From Bacillota bacterium (GTDB lineage: Bacteria > Bacillota > Sulfobacillia > Sulfobacillales > Sulfobacillaceae), in NCBI GenBank assembly GCA_021820965.1, contig JAKACZ010000023.1:1-64000 (forward strand): a stretch of DNA of 64,000 nt, written 5' to 3'. The position numbers and the translations under genes were made by a program. The notes under the pieces are model-generated. The model was given only the letters and a program-made list of their open reading frames with translations, made no database searches and was not told where the DNA came from. Shown here in pieces: positions 50,353 through 59,116 of the stretch (its first letter is position 1; every line of letters begins with the position of its first letter).

Positions 50353-51240
50353 TTATCGGTGGTTGGGATCGAACACGTCGCGAATGCCATCCCCAAAGGT
50401 ATTAAATCCAAGCACCGCTAAGAAAATGGCCGCTCCCGGAAAAAGCGAGATCCACGGCGCCATAGTCAGATACTCGGCGCCACTTTGGAGCATTTCGCCC
50501 CAGTTGGGAGCGGGTGGCGGCGGACCCAAGCCGAGGAACGAAAGGCTGGCCACACTTAAAAGGGCGCTCCCGATGTTTAGCGTGGCCACCACGATGATCG
50601 GCGTCGCGGCATTAATTAAGATGTGGCGGAACATTACCCGAAGCGACGAGGCGCCCAGGCACCGGGAGGCTTCTACATACTCCCGATTTTTCACTTCGAG
50701 CACCTGTCCGCGAGTCACCCGGGCGAATTGAGGAATGGTGACGATTCCAATGGCAATCACCGCGTGAATAAGCGACGGTCCAAGGATCCAAGCCATGGCC
50801 ATGGCCAGAACCAGGCCCGGAAACGCCAACCCCGCGTCCACAATCCGCATCAATACCTCATCCATCCAACCCCCATAATAGCCCGATACGAGCCCCACGG
50901 GCACACCCACGATTAATCCCAAAGCAACAATTAAGACGGCCGAGAGAAGACTTCCCCGAGCCCCGTAAATAATTCGGGACAAGAGGTCGCGTCCCAACTC
51001 ATCAGTTCCCAACCAATGCGCGCCGCTGGGGGGATGAAAAGCCTCCCCGAAATGGGTTGCATCGGGTGAGTAGGGCGCGATGAGAGGTGCCGCCAACGCC
51101 ATCAGAATGAACATCCCAATCAGGATCAGGCCTCCAACGGCCAGATGGTTTCTGGTAAACCGGTGCCAGGCACGTTTCTTGTTGGAGACCGGCTGAACCA
51201 CTTCTTCTTCCAAAATTGGCTCCGGAACGAAGACCGCCAC
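50353..51240 (-). CDS. Peptide ABC transporter permease, DppC/GsiD type
   Basis: A 295-residue permease with an N-terminal helix (LAVGGLILIGMFILMALAAP), GTDELGRDLLSRIIYGAR and the cytoplasmic coupling loop EASRCLGASSLRVMFRHILIN (EAA motif). It forms the pore with the DppB-type protein encoded just upstream. GTG start with GGAGGGG. The gene order, binding protein then two permeases then ggt, matches glutathione/dipeptide import operons such as gsi, but no ATPase genes follow. Confidence 0.93.
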   Translation of the reverse strand: MAVFVPEPILEEEVVQPVSNKKRAWHRFTRNHLAVGGLILIGMFILMALAAPLIAPYSPDATHFGEAFHPPSGAHWLGTDELGRDLLSRIIYGARGSLLSAVLIVALGLIVGVPVGLVSGYYGGWMDEVLMRIVDAGLAFPGLVLAMAMAWILGPSLIHAVIAIGIVTIPQFARVTRGQVLEVKNREYVEASRCLGASSLRVMFRHILINAATPIIVVATLNIGSALLSVASLSFLGLGPPPPAPNWGEMLQSGAEYLTMAPWISLFPGAAIFLAVLGFNTFGDGIRDVFDPNHR

Positions 51241-51253
51241 GATTCCCCTCCTC

Positions 51254-52198
51254 TCAGTTGTATCGGATGCGCGGATCGATCCAGGCGTAGCCGAGATCCA
51301 CCAAGAGATTCGCCGCCAACACCACCAGTGCCATGAAGAGCACCGATCCTTGCAGCACAGGATAATCGCGGTTGAAGATGGCGTTGACCACCAGTTGACC
51401 CATTCCGGGCAATGAAAAGATGGACTCGGTGATGACCACCCCGCCTAACAACCCACCGACCTGAAGGCCCACCACCGTCACAACTGGGATGAGCGCATTT
51501 CGGAGACCGTGACGCATCACCACCCCCCACTCGCGAACCCCCTTGGAGCGCGCAACCTGAATGTACATGAGACGCATGACCTCCATGAGTTCGCCTCTCA
51601 GTACCCGCGAGGTGATGGCCACAAGCGGCAAAGCCAACACCACGACGGGTAAGATGACATGCCAAAGGTTGCTAGCGACTCCCTGGCTAAGAGGAATCCA
51701 ACCCAAGGAAGGAAACCAATGCAGGGAAACGGCGAAGATATAGACCAGCAGCAGCGCCAACCAAAAGTTGGGCACGGCCGCCCCGACCAAGGCCAACACC
51801 CGAGACAGACTGTCAATCCAGGTGTTGGGCCGATATGCGGCAAGGATGCCCGCCGGCAAGGCAATCAGAAGAGATAGGACTACCGCCAAGATCGCGAGTT
51901 CAAAAGTCACCGGGAGTCGCGAGACAATCAGTGAAGCAACTGATTGGTGATCAAGTAGCGAGTAGCCTAAATTCCCTTCCACCACATGTTTCAGATATTC
52001 CACGAACTGAAGCCCGAGCGGCTGGTTTAACCCCATCTGCTGGTCCAGAAGCTTCACGGCCGCCGGCGACGCCTGCTCTCCCAGAATAGTATAGGCAGGG
52101 TTGCCGGGCGCAATGTGGATGAGGCTGAAAGTCACCAAGAGGACAATAAACGCCACGGGGATGACATTGATGATGCGCCGGACAATGAACCGTGCCAT
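51254..52198 (-). CDS. Peptide ABC transporter permease, DppB/GsiC type
   Basis: A 314-residue permease: N-terminal IVRRIINVIPVAFIVLLVTF, then HIAPGNPAYTILGEQASP, six helices and the EAA-like loop YIQVARSKGVREWGVVMRHGLRNALIPVV (read in parts). It pairs with the DppC-type subunit 13 nt downstream. AAGGAGGGTTC precedes the ATG. It belongs to the oligopeptide/dipeptide/nickel permease family; peptide size cannot be read from the sequence. Confidence 0.93.
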   Translation of the reverse strand: MARFIVRRIINVIPVAFIVLLVTFSLIHIAPGNPAYTILGEQASPAAVKLLDQQMGLNQPLGLQFVEYLKHVVEGNLGYSLLDHQSVASLIVSRLPVTFELAILAVVLSLLIALPAGILAAYRPNTWIDSLSRVLALVGAAVPNFWLALLLVYIFAVSLHWFPSLGWIPLSQGVASNLWHVILPVVVLALPLVAITSRVLRGELMEVMRLMYIQVARSKGVREWGVVMRHGLRNALIPVVTVVGLQVGGLLGGVVITESIFSLPGMGQLVVNAIFNRDYPVLQGSVLFMALVVLAANLLVDLGYAWIDPRIRYN

Positions 52199-52207
52199 GA
52201 ACCCTCC

Positions 52208-53752
52208 TTAGTTCATCCAAACATCCGTAAGCCGCATTAGGTCGTCGGGGTAGGCCTTGTACCCGTGCACCTTAGTGGACCAAGCTTGGATCACGGGCGT
52301 GTAGGCAATGTAGATGTAAGGTGCCTGATGCGCAATAATCTTCGCCACTTTCTGGTACAACGCGGCCCGCGTGGATTGCGAAGTAGACTCGCGCGCCTCT
52401 AGCAAGAGCGTATTCACCTCTGGGTTGGAATACCGCGGATCGTTAAAGCTGCCGCCGGTCGTATCAAAGGCATAGGAGTTTTGGTCCGGATCGGGCCTGC
52501 CGCTCCAACCCAATAGATCGGCTTGGAAGTTGCCGTTGATGGCATCTGTCAACAAGGTGGTGAAATCGACCGGTTCGATGTGCATGGTGATGCCCACCTT
52601 GGCCAACTCACTCTGAATCGCCTGCATCTCCTGCACCGTCACCGGGTCATTGCTACCCAGCAAGGTAAACGAGAAACCGCTGGGGTTGCCCGCTTTTTTC
52701 AACTGCTCTTTGGCAAGCGAATCGGAAAAGGGCACTTTGAGGTTCGGATCATACGCCCACGATGAGGGCGGAAATTGACTATAGGCCGGTTTCGTCTGCC
52801 CGAAGTAAATCAGCTTTATCAGCGCTTGACGGTTGATGGCGTAGTTGATGGCCTCGCGATTATGCACATTGTTCAACGGTGACTTGGTGGTGTTGAGTTC
52901 CATGTCGGTATACCCCAATCCGGTCATCTTCGCGTAGTGCAGCGAGGCGTTCGAAGACAGTTGGCTCACATCCTGATAGGGGACACTATCAATCAAATCC
53001 TCCTGCCCGGTCGTGAGCGCATTGTATTCCTGCTGCGGATTGGTGATGGGCGTGTAGACGATTTTGTCTAAATAGGGCTTGCCCTTTTGCCAATAGTTAG
53101 GGTTGCGCTTCAAAGTCAGGTGACTGTTCTTCACCCAGGAAACAACCTCAAAGGGACCCGTTCCCACCGGGTGAAGCCCATAGTTACTGCCCTCTTTTTG
53201 CATGGCAGTCGGCGAGGAAATCATCCCGGTTCGCCCTGTCAACAGGGATAGAAAGGCGGCGAAGGGAGCTTTCAAATTCACGACCACTTCGTAGTTGTTG
53301 GGCGCCGAAAGGCTGGAAACCAGCTTCAAGTTGCTGAGGCGCGGAGAGGCATTCTTCGGGTTCATCTCCCACTTCCAGTTATAGATGACGGCTTGAGCAT
53401 TGAAGGGAGTGCCATCCTGAAATTTGACCCCGTGACGCAGATAAAGCGTATACGTTTTGCCCCCATTAGAGATAGTCCAGTGAGTCACCAAGTTTGGCTC
53501 AATAGTCATCTTGGGAGACAACTTTAGTAGTGGGTCAAAGATGTTGATGTACGCTTGGCGGTCGATGAGGGCCGAAGACATCGCGGGGTTCAACGTGACA
53601 AAGTCGGAGTCAATTCCCACATTCAATGTGCCGCCAACCTTTGGTCCAGACCCGCCCCCATTGGCGACCGGTTTTGAAGTCGACCCGCAACCCGCCAACG
53701 CACCCAGCAGCGCGGCCGACGACAACAATACCACCAGCTTTTTCCCTATCAT
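52208..53752 (-). CDS. Peptide ABC transporter substrate-binding lipoprotein
   Basis: A 514-residue family 5 binding protein. The signal peptide ends in a lipobox (LLGALAGC), so Cys21 or so becomes lipid-anchored. Then come GTLNVGIDSDFVTLNPAMSS, YTLYLRHGVKFQDGTPFNA and GTGPFEVVSWVKNSHLTLKRN, typical of DppA/OppA/GsiB. It captures peptide outside the membrane and hands it to the two permeases. AAGGAGGCAACGCC precedes ATG. With ggt in the operon the ligand may be a gamma-glutamyl peptide such as glutathione. Confidence 0.93.
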   Translation of the reverse strand: MIGKKLVVLLSSAALLGALAGCGSTSKPVANGGGSGPKVGGTLNVGIDSDFVTLNPAMSSALIDRQAYINIFDPLLKLSPKMTIEPNLVTHWTISNGGKTYTLYLRHGVKFQDGTPFNAQAVIYNWKWEMNPKNASPRLSNLKLVSSLSAPNNYEVVVNLKAPFAAFLSLLTGRTGMISSPTAMQKEGSNYGLHPVGTGPFEVVSWVKNSHLTLKRNPNYWQKGKPYLDKIVYTPITNPQQEYNALTTGQEDLIDSVPYQDVSQLSSNASLHYAKMTGLGYTDMELNTTKSPLNNVHNREAINYAINRQALIKLIYFGQTKPAYSQFPPSSWAYDPNLKVPFSDSLAKEQLKKAGNPSGFSFTLLGSNDPVTVQEMQAIQSELAKVGITMHIEPVDFTTLLTDAINGNFQADLLGWSGRPDPDQNSYAFDTTGGSFNDPRYSNPEVNTLLLEARESTSQSTRAALYQKVAKIIAHQAPYIYIAYTPVIQAWSTKVHGYKAYPDDLMRLTDVWMN

Positions 53753-53764
53753 GGCGTTGCCTCC

Positions 53765-54451
53765 TTAACGATCTGGCGAAGGGGTTCCCAACCGTTCTAA
53801 TAGCCCTTCACGGGTTTTGCGAACATGAAGGCGGGCGTAATGGTCCGCCAAGTCTGGATCGCGCATTTCGATGGCCTCGAAGATGAGGCGGTGTTCGGGT
53901 ACAGAGATGCGGACGCGATCGGGTGCCACCCAATCCAAAGACACCATGCGCGTGCGGAATCCCTCTAAACTCTTCAAAGATTGAATAAGGTACGGGTTTT
54001 CCGTCATGTCGGCAATCGTGTCATGAAACCGCGAATGCGCCCGGTCAAAGGCATCGACATCGCCCGGGTCGTGCTCCATCTGACGAAGACTATGGTTCAA
54101 AACCTCGAGGAGGTCGGGTCTTCGGTGGCTAGCCGCCAACCGGGCCGCCAGTCCCTCTAATGTCTCTCGGAGTACGTACGCATGAGCGATATTCTCGATT
54201 GACAGACGGGCGACGATGAGACCCCGCGATCCGTCTTGAGCCGCCAATCCCTCTTGTACGAGGCGATGCAACGCTTCTCGAACGGGCGTCCGAGACACCC
54301 CCAACTTTTTGGCGAGGGCAGACTCTATGAGCCGCGTGCCAGGGGGTAGGTCACCATCGGTAATCGCCTGTTTCAGCCGGCGATAGACTTCCTCGGATGC
54401 GGTAGTAATGGTGACTGGCGTCCATGACGAGCCGCCGGAATCAGCTGCCAT
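53765..54451 (-). CDS. GntR-family (FadR/FCD subfamily) regulator
   Basis: A 228-residue regulator. The winged helix (residues about 15-80) has ASEEVYRRLKQAITDGDLPPG, then ALAKKLGVSRTPVREALHRL. The FCD effector domain has conserved metal-binding positions (Asp in AFDRAHSRFHDTI, His in FHDT, His in VPEHRLI and HYARLHVRK). It binds an organic acid or amino acid and controls the operon it heads. ATG at 54451 lies after GGAGGAATGGACA; a longer start has no ribosome site. Repression of the peptide-import/ggt operon is the natural role. Confidence 0.92.
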   Translation of the reverse strand: MAADSGGSSWTPVTITTASEEVYRRLKQAITDGDLPPGTRLIESALAKKLGVSRTPVREALHRLVQEGLAAQDGSRGLIVARLSIENIAHAYVLRETLEGLAARLAASHRRPDLLEVLNHSLRQMEHDPGDVDAFDRAHSRFHDTIADMTENPYLIQSLKSLEGFRTRMVSLDWVAPDRVRISVPEHRLIFEAIEMRDPDLADHYARLHVRKTREGLLERLGTPSPDR

Positions 54452-54539
54452 TGTCCATTCCTCCCTCCATCCCCACATGACTTCGCCACTGAAGACAAAG
54501 ATTCCTGCTAATTGACCCAACTTTCTGCACTTGAATACG

Positions 54540-54547
54540 GTGTACAC
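54540..54547. promoter_or_regulatory. GTGTACAC palindrome in the divergent gntR/dipeptidase region
   Basis: A perfect 8-bp palindrome in CGGTGTACACTG, 90 bp upstream of gntR. FCD-type GntR proteins bind short symmetric GT/AC sites, so it is a possible autoregulatory operator. The intergenic region 54452-54854 otherwise contains no gene. Confidence 0.35.
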
Positions 54548-54854
54548 TGTCAGAGATCTAGAACCTCTCTATCACTCATCGACAACGCTCCAGAGGCGAT
54601 TTGAACAATACCTCCGAGAGTAGTAATGTCTTCTGGATGAACAAACGGTGGGAACAGAGACTTGGGCGCTTCACGTCGAAGCGCACTGGTTTTTCGTTCC
54701 ATTCATACACAAACCCTAGACACTCGACTGCAGAACGGCCGGACCGATCTGGCCGGCGAATACCGGCCCGCGACGCTGCAAGCCCAAAATCGGTTCTCGC
54801 CCCTTTCATTTTTCCGGTATGATGGAGGTAATCATGGGAAGCAGGAGGTCCTCC

Positions 54855-56240
54855 ATGCCCAAATCTGCACTGAATCAGGTGTTGTCCCATCTTAAGGCGT
54901 ATCGTGCCCAGCATTTGGAAGAGGCAAAGGAGTTCTTACGTATTCCCAGCATCTCAGCCTTAAGCGCTCACAAAGGTGACGTGGTGCGGGCGGCGGAATG
55001 GCTTAAAGTGCGGCTCGAGCAGGCTGGGTTTGCCAATGCACGGCTGGAAGCCACCCGCGGCAACCCGGTGGTGGTGGCCTCCAGTGCCATTCGCCTCGGG
55101 AAACCCACCGTCTTGGTGTACGGTCACTACGACGTTCAACCGGTCGACCCAGTCGAATCGTGGCATCATGGTCCCTTTGAACCCACGGTGGAGAAAAATA
55201 TTCTCTATGCCCGTGGGGCTAGTGATGACAAAGGTCAAGTATTCATGCAGCTTATCGCCGCCGAAGCATGGCAAACGGTGGCGGAACTGCCGGTCAATCT
55301 CAAGTTTCTCTTTGAAGGGGAGGAGGAAATCGGCAGCGTGAACCTGAGCGAGTACATTCGCGACCATCAAGCCGATCTTGCAGCAGATTTGGCGGTCATT
55401 TCCGACACGCCCATGTACGACCAGGGATACCCGGCTGTGAGCTACGGCCTGAGGGGTCTGGCGGCAATGGAAATCGCCGTGCACGGACCCTATCAAGACC
55501 TTCATTCCGGTGGATTTGGCGGCGCCGTCATGAACCCGGCTCACGCCTTGGCGCACCTCATCGACTCACTGCATGATGCCACAGGTCGCGTATCCGTAGC
55601 CGGGTTCTATGACCAAGTCGACGACTTGACGCCGGAGGAACGCGACGCCTTTTCCCGCCTGCCGTTTGATGAAGAGGCGTATCAAAACGAATTGGGTGTT
55701 CCGGCGCTGTTTGGTGAAGAGGGCTATTCCGTCCTCGAGCGCACCTGGGCGCGCCCAACCCTCGAGGTTAACGGCATGTGGTCCGGTTTCACCGGTGAAG
55801 GGCAAAAAACCATAGTTCCAGCCTCGGCGCACGCCAAGCTCACCTGCCGATTGGTACCGCACCAAGAACCGAACGACATCCTTCAGCGCATTGAGGCCCA
55901 CTTGAGGATGCATTTGCCGCCGGGCGTGCGCCTGACCATCAACCATACGGGTGGCGCGCCCGCATCCATTACCCCGCTCGACCACCCGGCAGTCAAGGCG
56001 GCGGAGTCGGCCATCGAATCGGTCTATCAAACGCCCGCCTCCCATATCCGCATGGGGGGATCCATTCCGGTGGTGGTGGACTTTCAGCAAATGCTAAACA
56101 TGCCCACGCTCTTAATCGGATTTGCACTGCCCAATGAAAATTTTCACGCACCCAACGAACACTTCCACCTAGAGAACTTCTACCGGGGCGCGGAAACGAT
56201 CGCGACCTTGTGGCAAAAGTTAGGAGAAAACCATGGCTAA
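54855..56240 (+). CDS. M20-family dipeptidase/carboxypeptidase
   Basis: A 461-residue M20 metallopeptidase: VYGHYDVQPVDPVESWHHGPF (His and Asp), ARGASDDKGQ (bridging Asp), FEGEEEIGS (Glu pair), AVISDTPMY (Asp) and NEHFHLENF (His) complete the dizinc site. The dimerisation domain lies between. It splits dipeptides, CNDP/PepV-like. AGGAGGT precedes ATG at 54855. It overlaps cysE by 8 nt and is divergent from the gamma-glutamyl peptide operon, so Cys-Gly from glutathione is a plausible substrate. Confidence 0.9.
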   Translation: MPKSALNQVLSHLKAYRAQHLEEAKEFLRIPSISALSAHKGDVVRAAEWLKVRLEQAGFANARLEATRGNPVVVASSAIRLGKPTVLVYGHYDVQPVDPVESWHHGPFEPTVEKNILYARGASDDKGQVFMQLIAAEAWQTVAELPVNLKFLFEGEEEIGSVNLSEYIRDHQADLAADLAVISDTPMYDQGYPAVSYGLRGLAAMEIAVHGPYQDLHSGGFGGAVMNPAHALAHLIDSLHDATGRVSVAGFYDQVDDLTPEERDAFSRLPFDEEAYQNELGVPALFGEEGYSVLERTWARPTLEVNGMWSGFTGEGQKTIVPASAHAKLTCRLVPHQEPNDILQRIEAHLRMHLPPGVRLTINHTGGAPASITPLDHPAVKAAESAIESVYQTPASHIRMGGSIPVVVDFQQMLNMPTLLIGFALPNENFHAPNEHFHLENFYRGAETIATLWQKLGENHG

Positions 56241-57126
56241 AACACCGATGTCTGTTCCCGACCTGGAGCGTTTAGCTCAAGAATTGCGCGCGGGTGTGCA
56301 GGGACTGGCTGACGACGACGCTGCCCGCCCTATCCGGCGCGAGCCCATCCGGCAATTTCTGCAGGATATCGTAAGTTTGCTGTTCCCCCATTGCGTCTCG
56401 GGCTCGGCGCCAGCTAACGGTGACCTGACCGCCGCGACCGGACAGTTGGTGGACCGGCTCACGGATTTTATCCACGACGTCAGCCCCCACCGATGCGGCC
56501 AGCGCGACTGCCCCGAGGTAGGTGCGGCGCGGGACACCGCCGAGCGATTCTTCCAAATGCTGCCTAACGTGCAAAAGGAGGCGCTCACTGATGCCGACGC
56601 GGCTTACGAGGGAGACCCCGCGGCTAAGAGCCGGGCGGAGATAATCTCCACCTACCCGGGATTCTTCGCCACGTTGGTATACCGGTTGGCACACCGCTTG
56701 CATCGCATGGAGGTGCCGCTACTACCCCGGATGATGACCGAGCTGGCTCACAGCGAAACCGGTATCGACATTCACCCCGGCGCAAAAATTGGCCGCTATT
56801 TCTTTATCGATCACGGCACCGGCGTGGTGATCGGGGAAACCACCGAGATTGGAGACCGGGTCACGCTCTATCAGGGTGTGACGTTAGGTGCATTGAATTT
56901 CCCCCATGACGGGGATGGCCGTATAATCCGGGGCACCAAGCGCCATCCCACTATTGAACACGACGTGGTGATCTACTCGGAAGCCAGCATTCTGGGAGGG
57001 GCCACGATCATCGGCCACGACAGCGTCATTGGCGGGAACGTGTGGCTTACCGACGGTGTGCCGCCGTTTTCGAAAGTGACAACAAAGTCTACAATAGCGT
57101 TGAGAACGCGACAGGAACCGGTATGA
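56233..57126 (+). CDS. cysE: Serine O-acetyltransferase (long form)
   Basis: A 297-residue protein. A helical N-terminal domain (about 1-165) precedes a left-handed beta-helix: ELAHSETGIDIHPGAKIGRYFFIDHGTGVV, IGETTEIGDRVTLYQGVTLGAL, KRHPTIEHDVVIYS and ASILGGATIIGHDSVIGGNVW. These are standard CysE/EpsC hexapeptides including the catalytic HSETGIDIHPG stretch and DHGTG. It makes O-acetylserine for cysteine synthesis. A CGQRDCPEVG stretch with two Cys in the N-domain is worth noting as a possible redox or metal site. ATG overlaps the dipeptidase gene. Confidence 0.92.
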   Translation: MAKTPMSVPDLERLAQELRAGVQGLADDDAARPIRREPIRQFLQDIVSLLFPHCVSGSAPANGDLTAATGQLVDRLTDFIHDVSPHRCGQRDCPEVGAARDTAERFFQMLPNVQKEALTDADAAYEGDPAAKSRAEIISTYPGFFATLVYRLAHRLHRMEVPLLPRMMTELAHSETGIDIHPGAKIGRYFFIDHGTGVVIGETTEIGDRVTLYQGVTLGALNFPHDGDGRIIRGTKRHPTIEHDVVIYSEASILGGATIIGHDSVIGGNVWLTDGVPPFSKVTTKSTIALRTRQEPV

Positions 57127-57152
57127 CAGAAAACGACTAAAGAGGGAGAACG

Positions 57153-57581
57153 ATGCAGCACATACACGACGACAAGCCGCCGCTCTCTAGCGGAACATCC
57201 AGTCTTTGGGTGGATATGGTGTTTTGGCATCCGAACCAAAAAGACGCTCGCAAGCTCACCGAATTTCTGGAGGAATATGGTCTCGGGGAACGGTCCCAAA
57301 CGGTCGAGTGGCTTGACAAGTTTACAGTGCGCTTGGCCATGTGGCGGGGAAAGTACTGGTATTTCCTGAGCGACGAAGAATGGCAGCAAGCTGGACGCGA
57401 CCTGGTGGAGTTCATTAAAAAGACGGCTGAATACTATCATTGCCGCAAAGTCGAATATGATACCCGCGCCTTTTCCGTCGGGATTTCCAAGAATGTGCGC
57501 AAGCAGCGCCGCCGGGTGGAGGATCTCCTGCAGCAGGAACCAGCCCATGATCATCCGGTGTGGTGGGTTTTTTCACTGTGA
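57153..57581 (+). CDS. Hypothetical protein, 142 residues
   Basis: Unrecognised. The sequence is aromatic-rich (WVDMVFWHPNQKDARKL, MWRGKYWYFLSDEEW) with a basic C-terminal helix (ISKNVRKQRRRVEDLLQQE). No membrane segment. AGAGGGAGAACG precedes the ATG. Its stop overlaps the first GTG of the 9-bp repeats that start the threonine ammonia-lyase gene, so the two are translationally coupled. Not linked to any known pathway by motif. Confidence 0.65.
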   Translation: MQHIHDDKPPLSSGTSSLWVDMVFWHPNQKDARKLTEFLEEYGLGERSQTVEWLDKFTVRLAMWRGKYWYFLSDEEWQQAGRDLVEFIKKTAEYYHCRKVEYDTRAFSVGISKNVRKQRRRVEDLLQQEPAHDHPVWWVFSL

Positions 57582-57631
57582 ACAACGTGAACAACGTGAA
57601 CAACGTGAACAACGTGAACAACGTGAACAAC
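57578..57631 (+). repeat. Six tandem copies of GTGAACAAC
   Basis: Exact 9-bp units GTGAACAAC start at 57578, 57587, 57596, 57605, 57614 and 57623, followed by a partial CAACC. They encode (Val-Asn-Asn) in the frame of the downstream lyase, and the first unit contains the stop of the preceding gene. Unit length is a multiple of three, so slippage changes protein length without breaking the frame. Confidence 0.95.
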
Positions 57632-58588
57632 CAACCTACTTTAGCGTCCATACAGAAAGCTCAGGCACGTCTTAACGGCGTCGTGCACAGAACCCCGTTG
57701 ATGTCAAGCCAATCGCTTTCGGAATTAGCCGGCACCGACCTACAGTTTAAAGCGGAAAACCTGCAGGTTACCGGCTCGTTTAAGATTCGCGGAGCGTTTA
57801 ACAAAGTAGCTGATGTGGCGGACGCCGGCGCCCAAGGCGTCATTACCGCTTCCTCCGGCAACCATGGGCAAGCTGTCGCCTGGGCAGCACGCTACTTTGG
57901 CCTTAAAGCTCACATCATCGTTCCCACCACGGCTCCCGCTATCAAGATTCGATCCGCCGAGGCTTTTGGTGCCACCGTGGAGACCTGCGGCACCACCAGC
58001 CGCGAGCGGCTGGACCGGGCCCGCGAATTGGCGGATAAATGGAATTACGTGTTCATTCCCCCCTATGACGACGCCGCCATCATGTCAGGCCAGGGAACTA
58101 TTGGTCTGGAAATTTTAGAGGATTGGCCAAAGGTCGATACGGTACTAGTCCCGATCGGCGGAGGAGGCCTGATATCCGGCATTTCCACCGCGATTAAGGA
58201 ATCCCGCCCGGACGTGCGAGTGATTGGAGTGGAACCCCAGGGGGCCGCCAAAGCCTTTCAATCCCGCCGCCAGGGACAGCGGGTAGAACTGGAACACACC
58301 GAGAGCATTGCCGACGGTCTCATTACACTTTCTTTGGGACATCTTACCTACCCGGTTGTCGAGAGAAACGTCGACGAGGTGGTCACGGTCACGGATGATG
58401 AGATCCGGCGTGCCTTCACTCTTTTATTCACACGCCTTAAGCTGGTAGTGGAGCCATCAGGAGCTGTCACCGCCGGGTTTCTGCTGAACCGGTCTCACAC
58501 CGCAGTCATCGGACAGCACACCGTGGCGTTATTAAGCGGTGGTAACGTTGACCCATCCGTGGTCCCAGGTTTGTTCATATCCGCATAA
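57578..58588 (+). CDS. Threonine ammonia-lyase/threonine-serine dehydratase, PLP type
   Basis: A 336-residue PLP enzyme. Lys in VTGSFKIRGAFNK binds PLP, ASSGNHGQAVAWAA holds the phosphate/substrate loop, GGGGLISG is the PLP-phosphate loop and VEPSGAVTAG the C-terminal anchor. It deaminates L-threonine (to 2-oxobutyrate) or serine. No C-terminal ACT domain is present, so it is the short, catabolic form. No ATG is usable at the N-terminus: the start is probably GTG 57578, overlapping the preceding stop as GTGA and lying in the first of six VNN repeats; any later repeat GTG is equivalent. Confidence 0.88.
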   Translation: MNNVNNVNNVNNVNNVNNQPTLASIQKAQARLNGVVHRTPLMSSQSLSELAGTDLQFKAENLQVTGSFKIRGAFNKVADVADAGAQGVITASSGNHGQAVAWAARYFGLKAHIIVPTTAPAIKIRSAEAFGATVETCGTTSRERLDRARELADKWNYVFIPPYDDAAIMSGQGTIGLEILEDWPKVDTVLVPIGGGGLISGISTAIKESRPDVRVIGVEPQGAAKAFQSRRQGQRVELEHTESIADGLITLSLGHLTYPVVERNVDEVVTVTDDEIRRAFTLLFTRLKLVVEPSGAVTAGFLLNRSHTAVIGQHTVALLSGGNVDPSVVPGLFISA

Positions 58589-58629
58589 AACAGTCCGAGC
58601 GGTGAACCCTAGCGCCAGGAGGGGTTCAA

Positions 58630-58785
58630 ATGGAACAGTCGACCTGTTCGTGCGGGGAACCCGCCGTGGGCCAATGCTACGACTGCCAGGGCAGTTTGTG
58701 CAACGAGCATTTATGCAGCGGGTGCGGACGATGCGAAAGCGATTGTGTATGCCATCTGCGGTGGTGGATACCCGAGTTTTTCTGA
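58630..58785 (+). CDS. Small Cys-rich protein (51 residues, 10 Cys)
   Basis: ATG at 58630 follows AGGAGGGG with a 5-nt spacer, and the frame runs to TGA at 58783-58785. It reads MEQSTCSCGEPAVGQCYDCQ, then GSLCNEHLCSGCGRCESDC and VCHLRWWIPEFF. Ten Cys and two His in CxC and CxxC pairs suggest that two zinc ions are bound, similar to a B-box or small treble clef. No known family assigned. It lies 42 nt after the threonine lyase, so it could be in the same transcript; a strong hairpin follows. Confidence 0.75.
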   Translation: MEQSTCSCGEPAVGQCYDCQGSLCNEHLCSGCGRCESDCVCHLRWWIPEFF

Positions 58786-58796
58786 AAATATCCGTG

Positions 58797-58819
58797 TGGG
58801 GGCCTCGATGAGGCCCCCA
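58797..58819 (+). terminator. Strong hairpin after the Cys-rich gene
   Basis: TGGGGGCCTC (58797-58806) and GAGGCCCCCA (58810-58819) form a perfect 10-bp G+C-rich stem with a 3-nt loop. It is placed as a terminator, though the bases after it are not T-rich (GTTCCTCCTG). Confidence 0.6.
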
Positions 58820-59116
58820 GTTCCTCCTGTCAGTTCTTCCACGGACCCACCTTTCCGGGATGACGGATACGTCCCCAGAGCTTCCCATGACGATGCACAG
58901 TCGTTGGGCATCAAATGGCTAGTCCAACAACTGCTTTCCCCCCGCAGCATCGACACAGGAGATTGCCGTTGGATCCCCAGAAAAGAGACAGCAATCTTGC
59001 TTCGCCAGCGAAGTTTTAGCCGGCATAGTCAGTAAATACATCGGACGCGGCGCAGTATAGCCCAACAAATCCGCCCGGACCCGACTTTCTCTTTTAAAAA
59101 AAGACGGTATCCGGGA
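58820..59116. other. 300-bp gap without a gene
   Basis: No supportable reading frame between the terminator and the 3' end of the XRE gene. Confidence 0.5.

Noticed and set aside
57578-57631. Tandem 9-bp repeats as a possible CRISPR or protein-binding iteron array
   Set aside because: Units are contiguous without spacers and lie inside a coding start; they encode Val-Asn-Asn.
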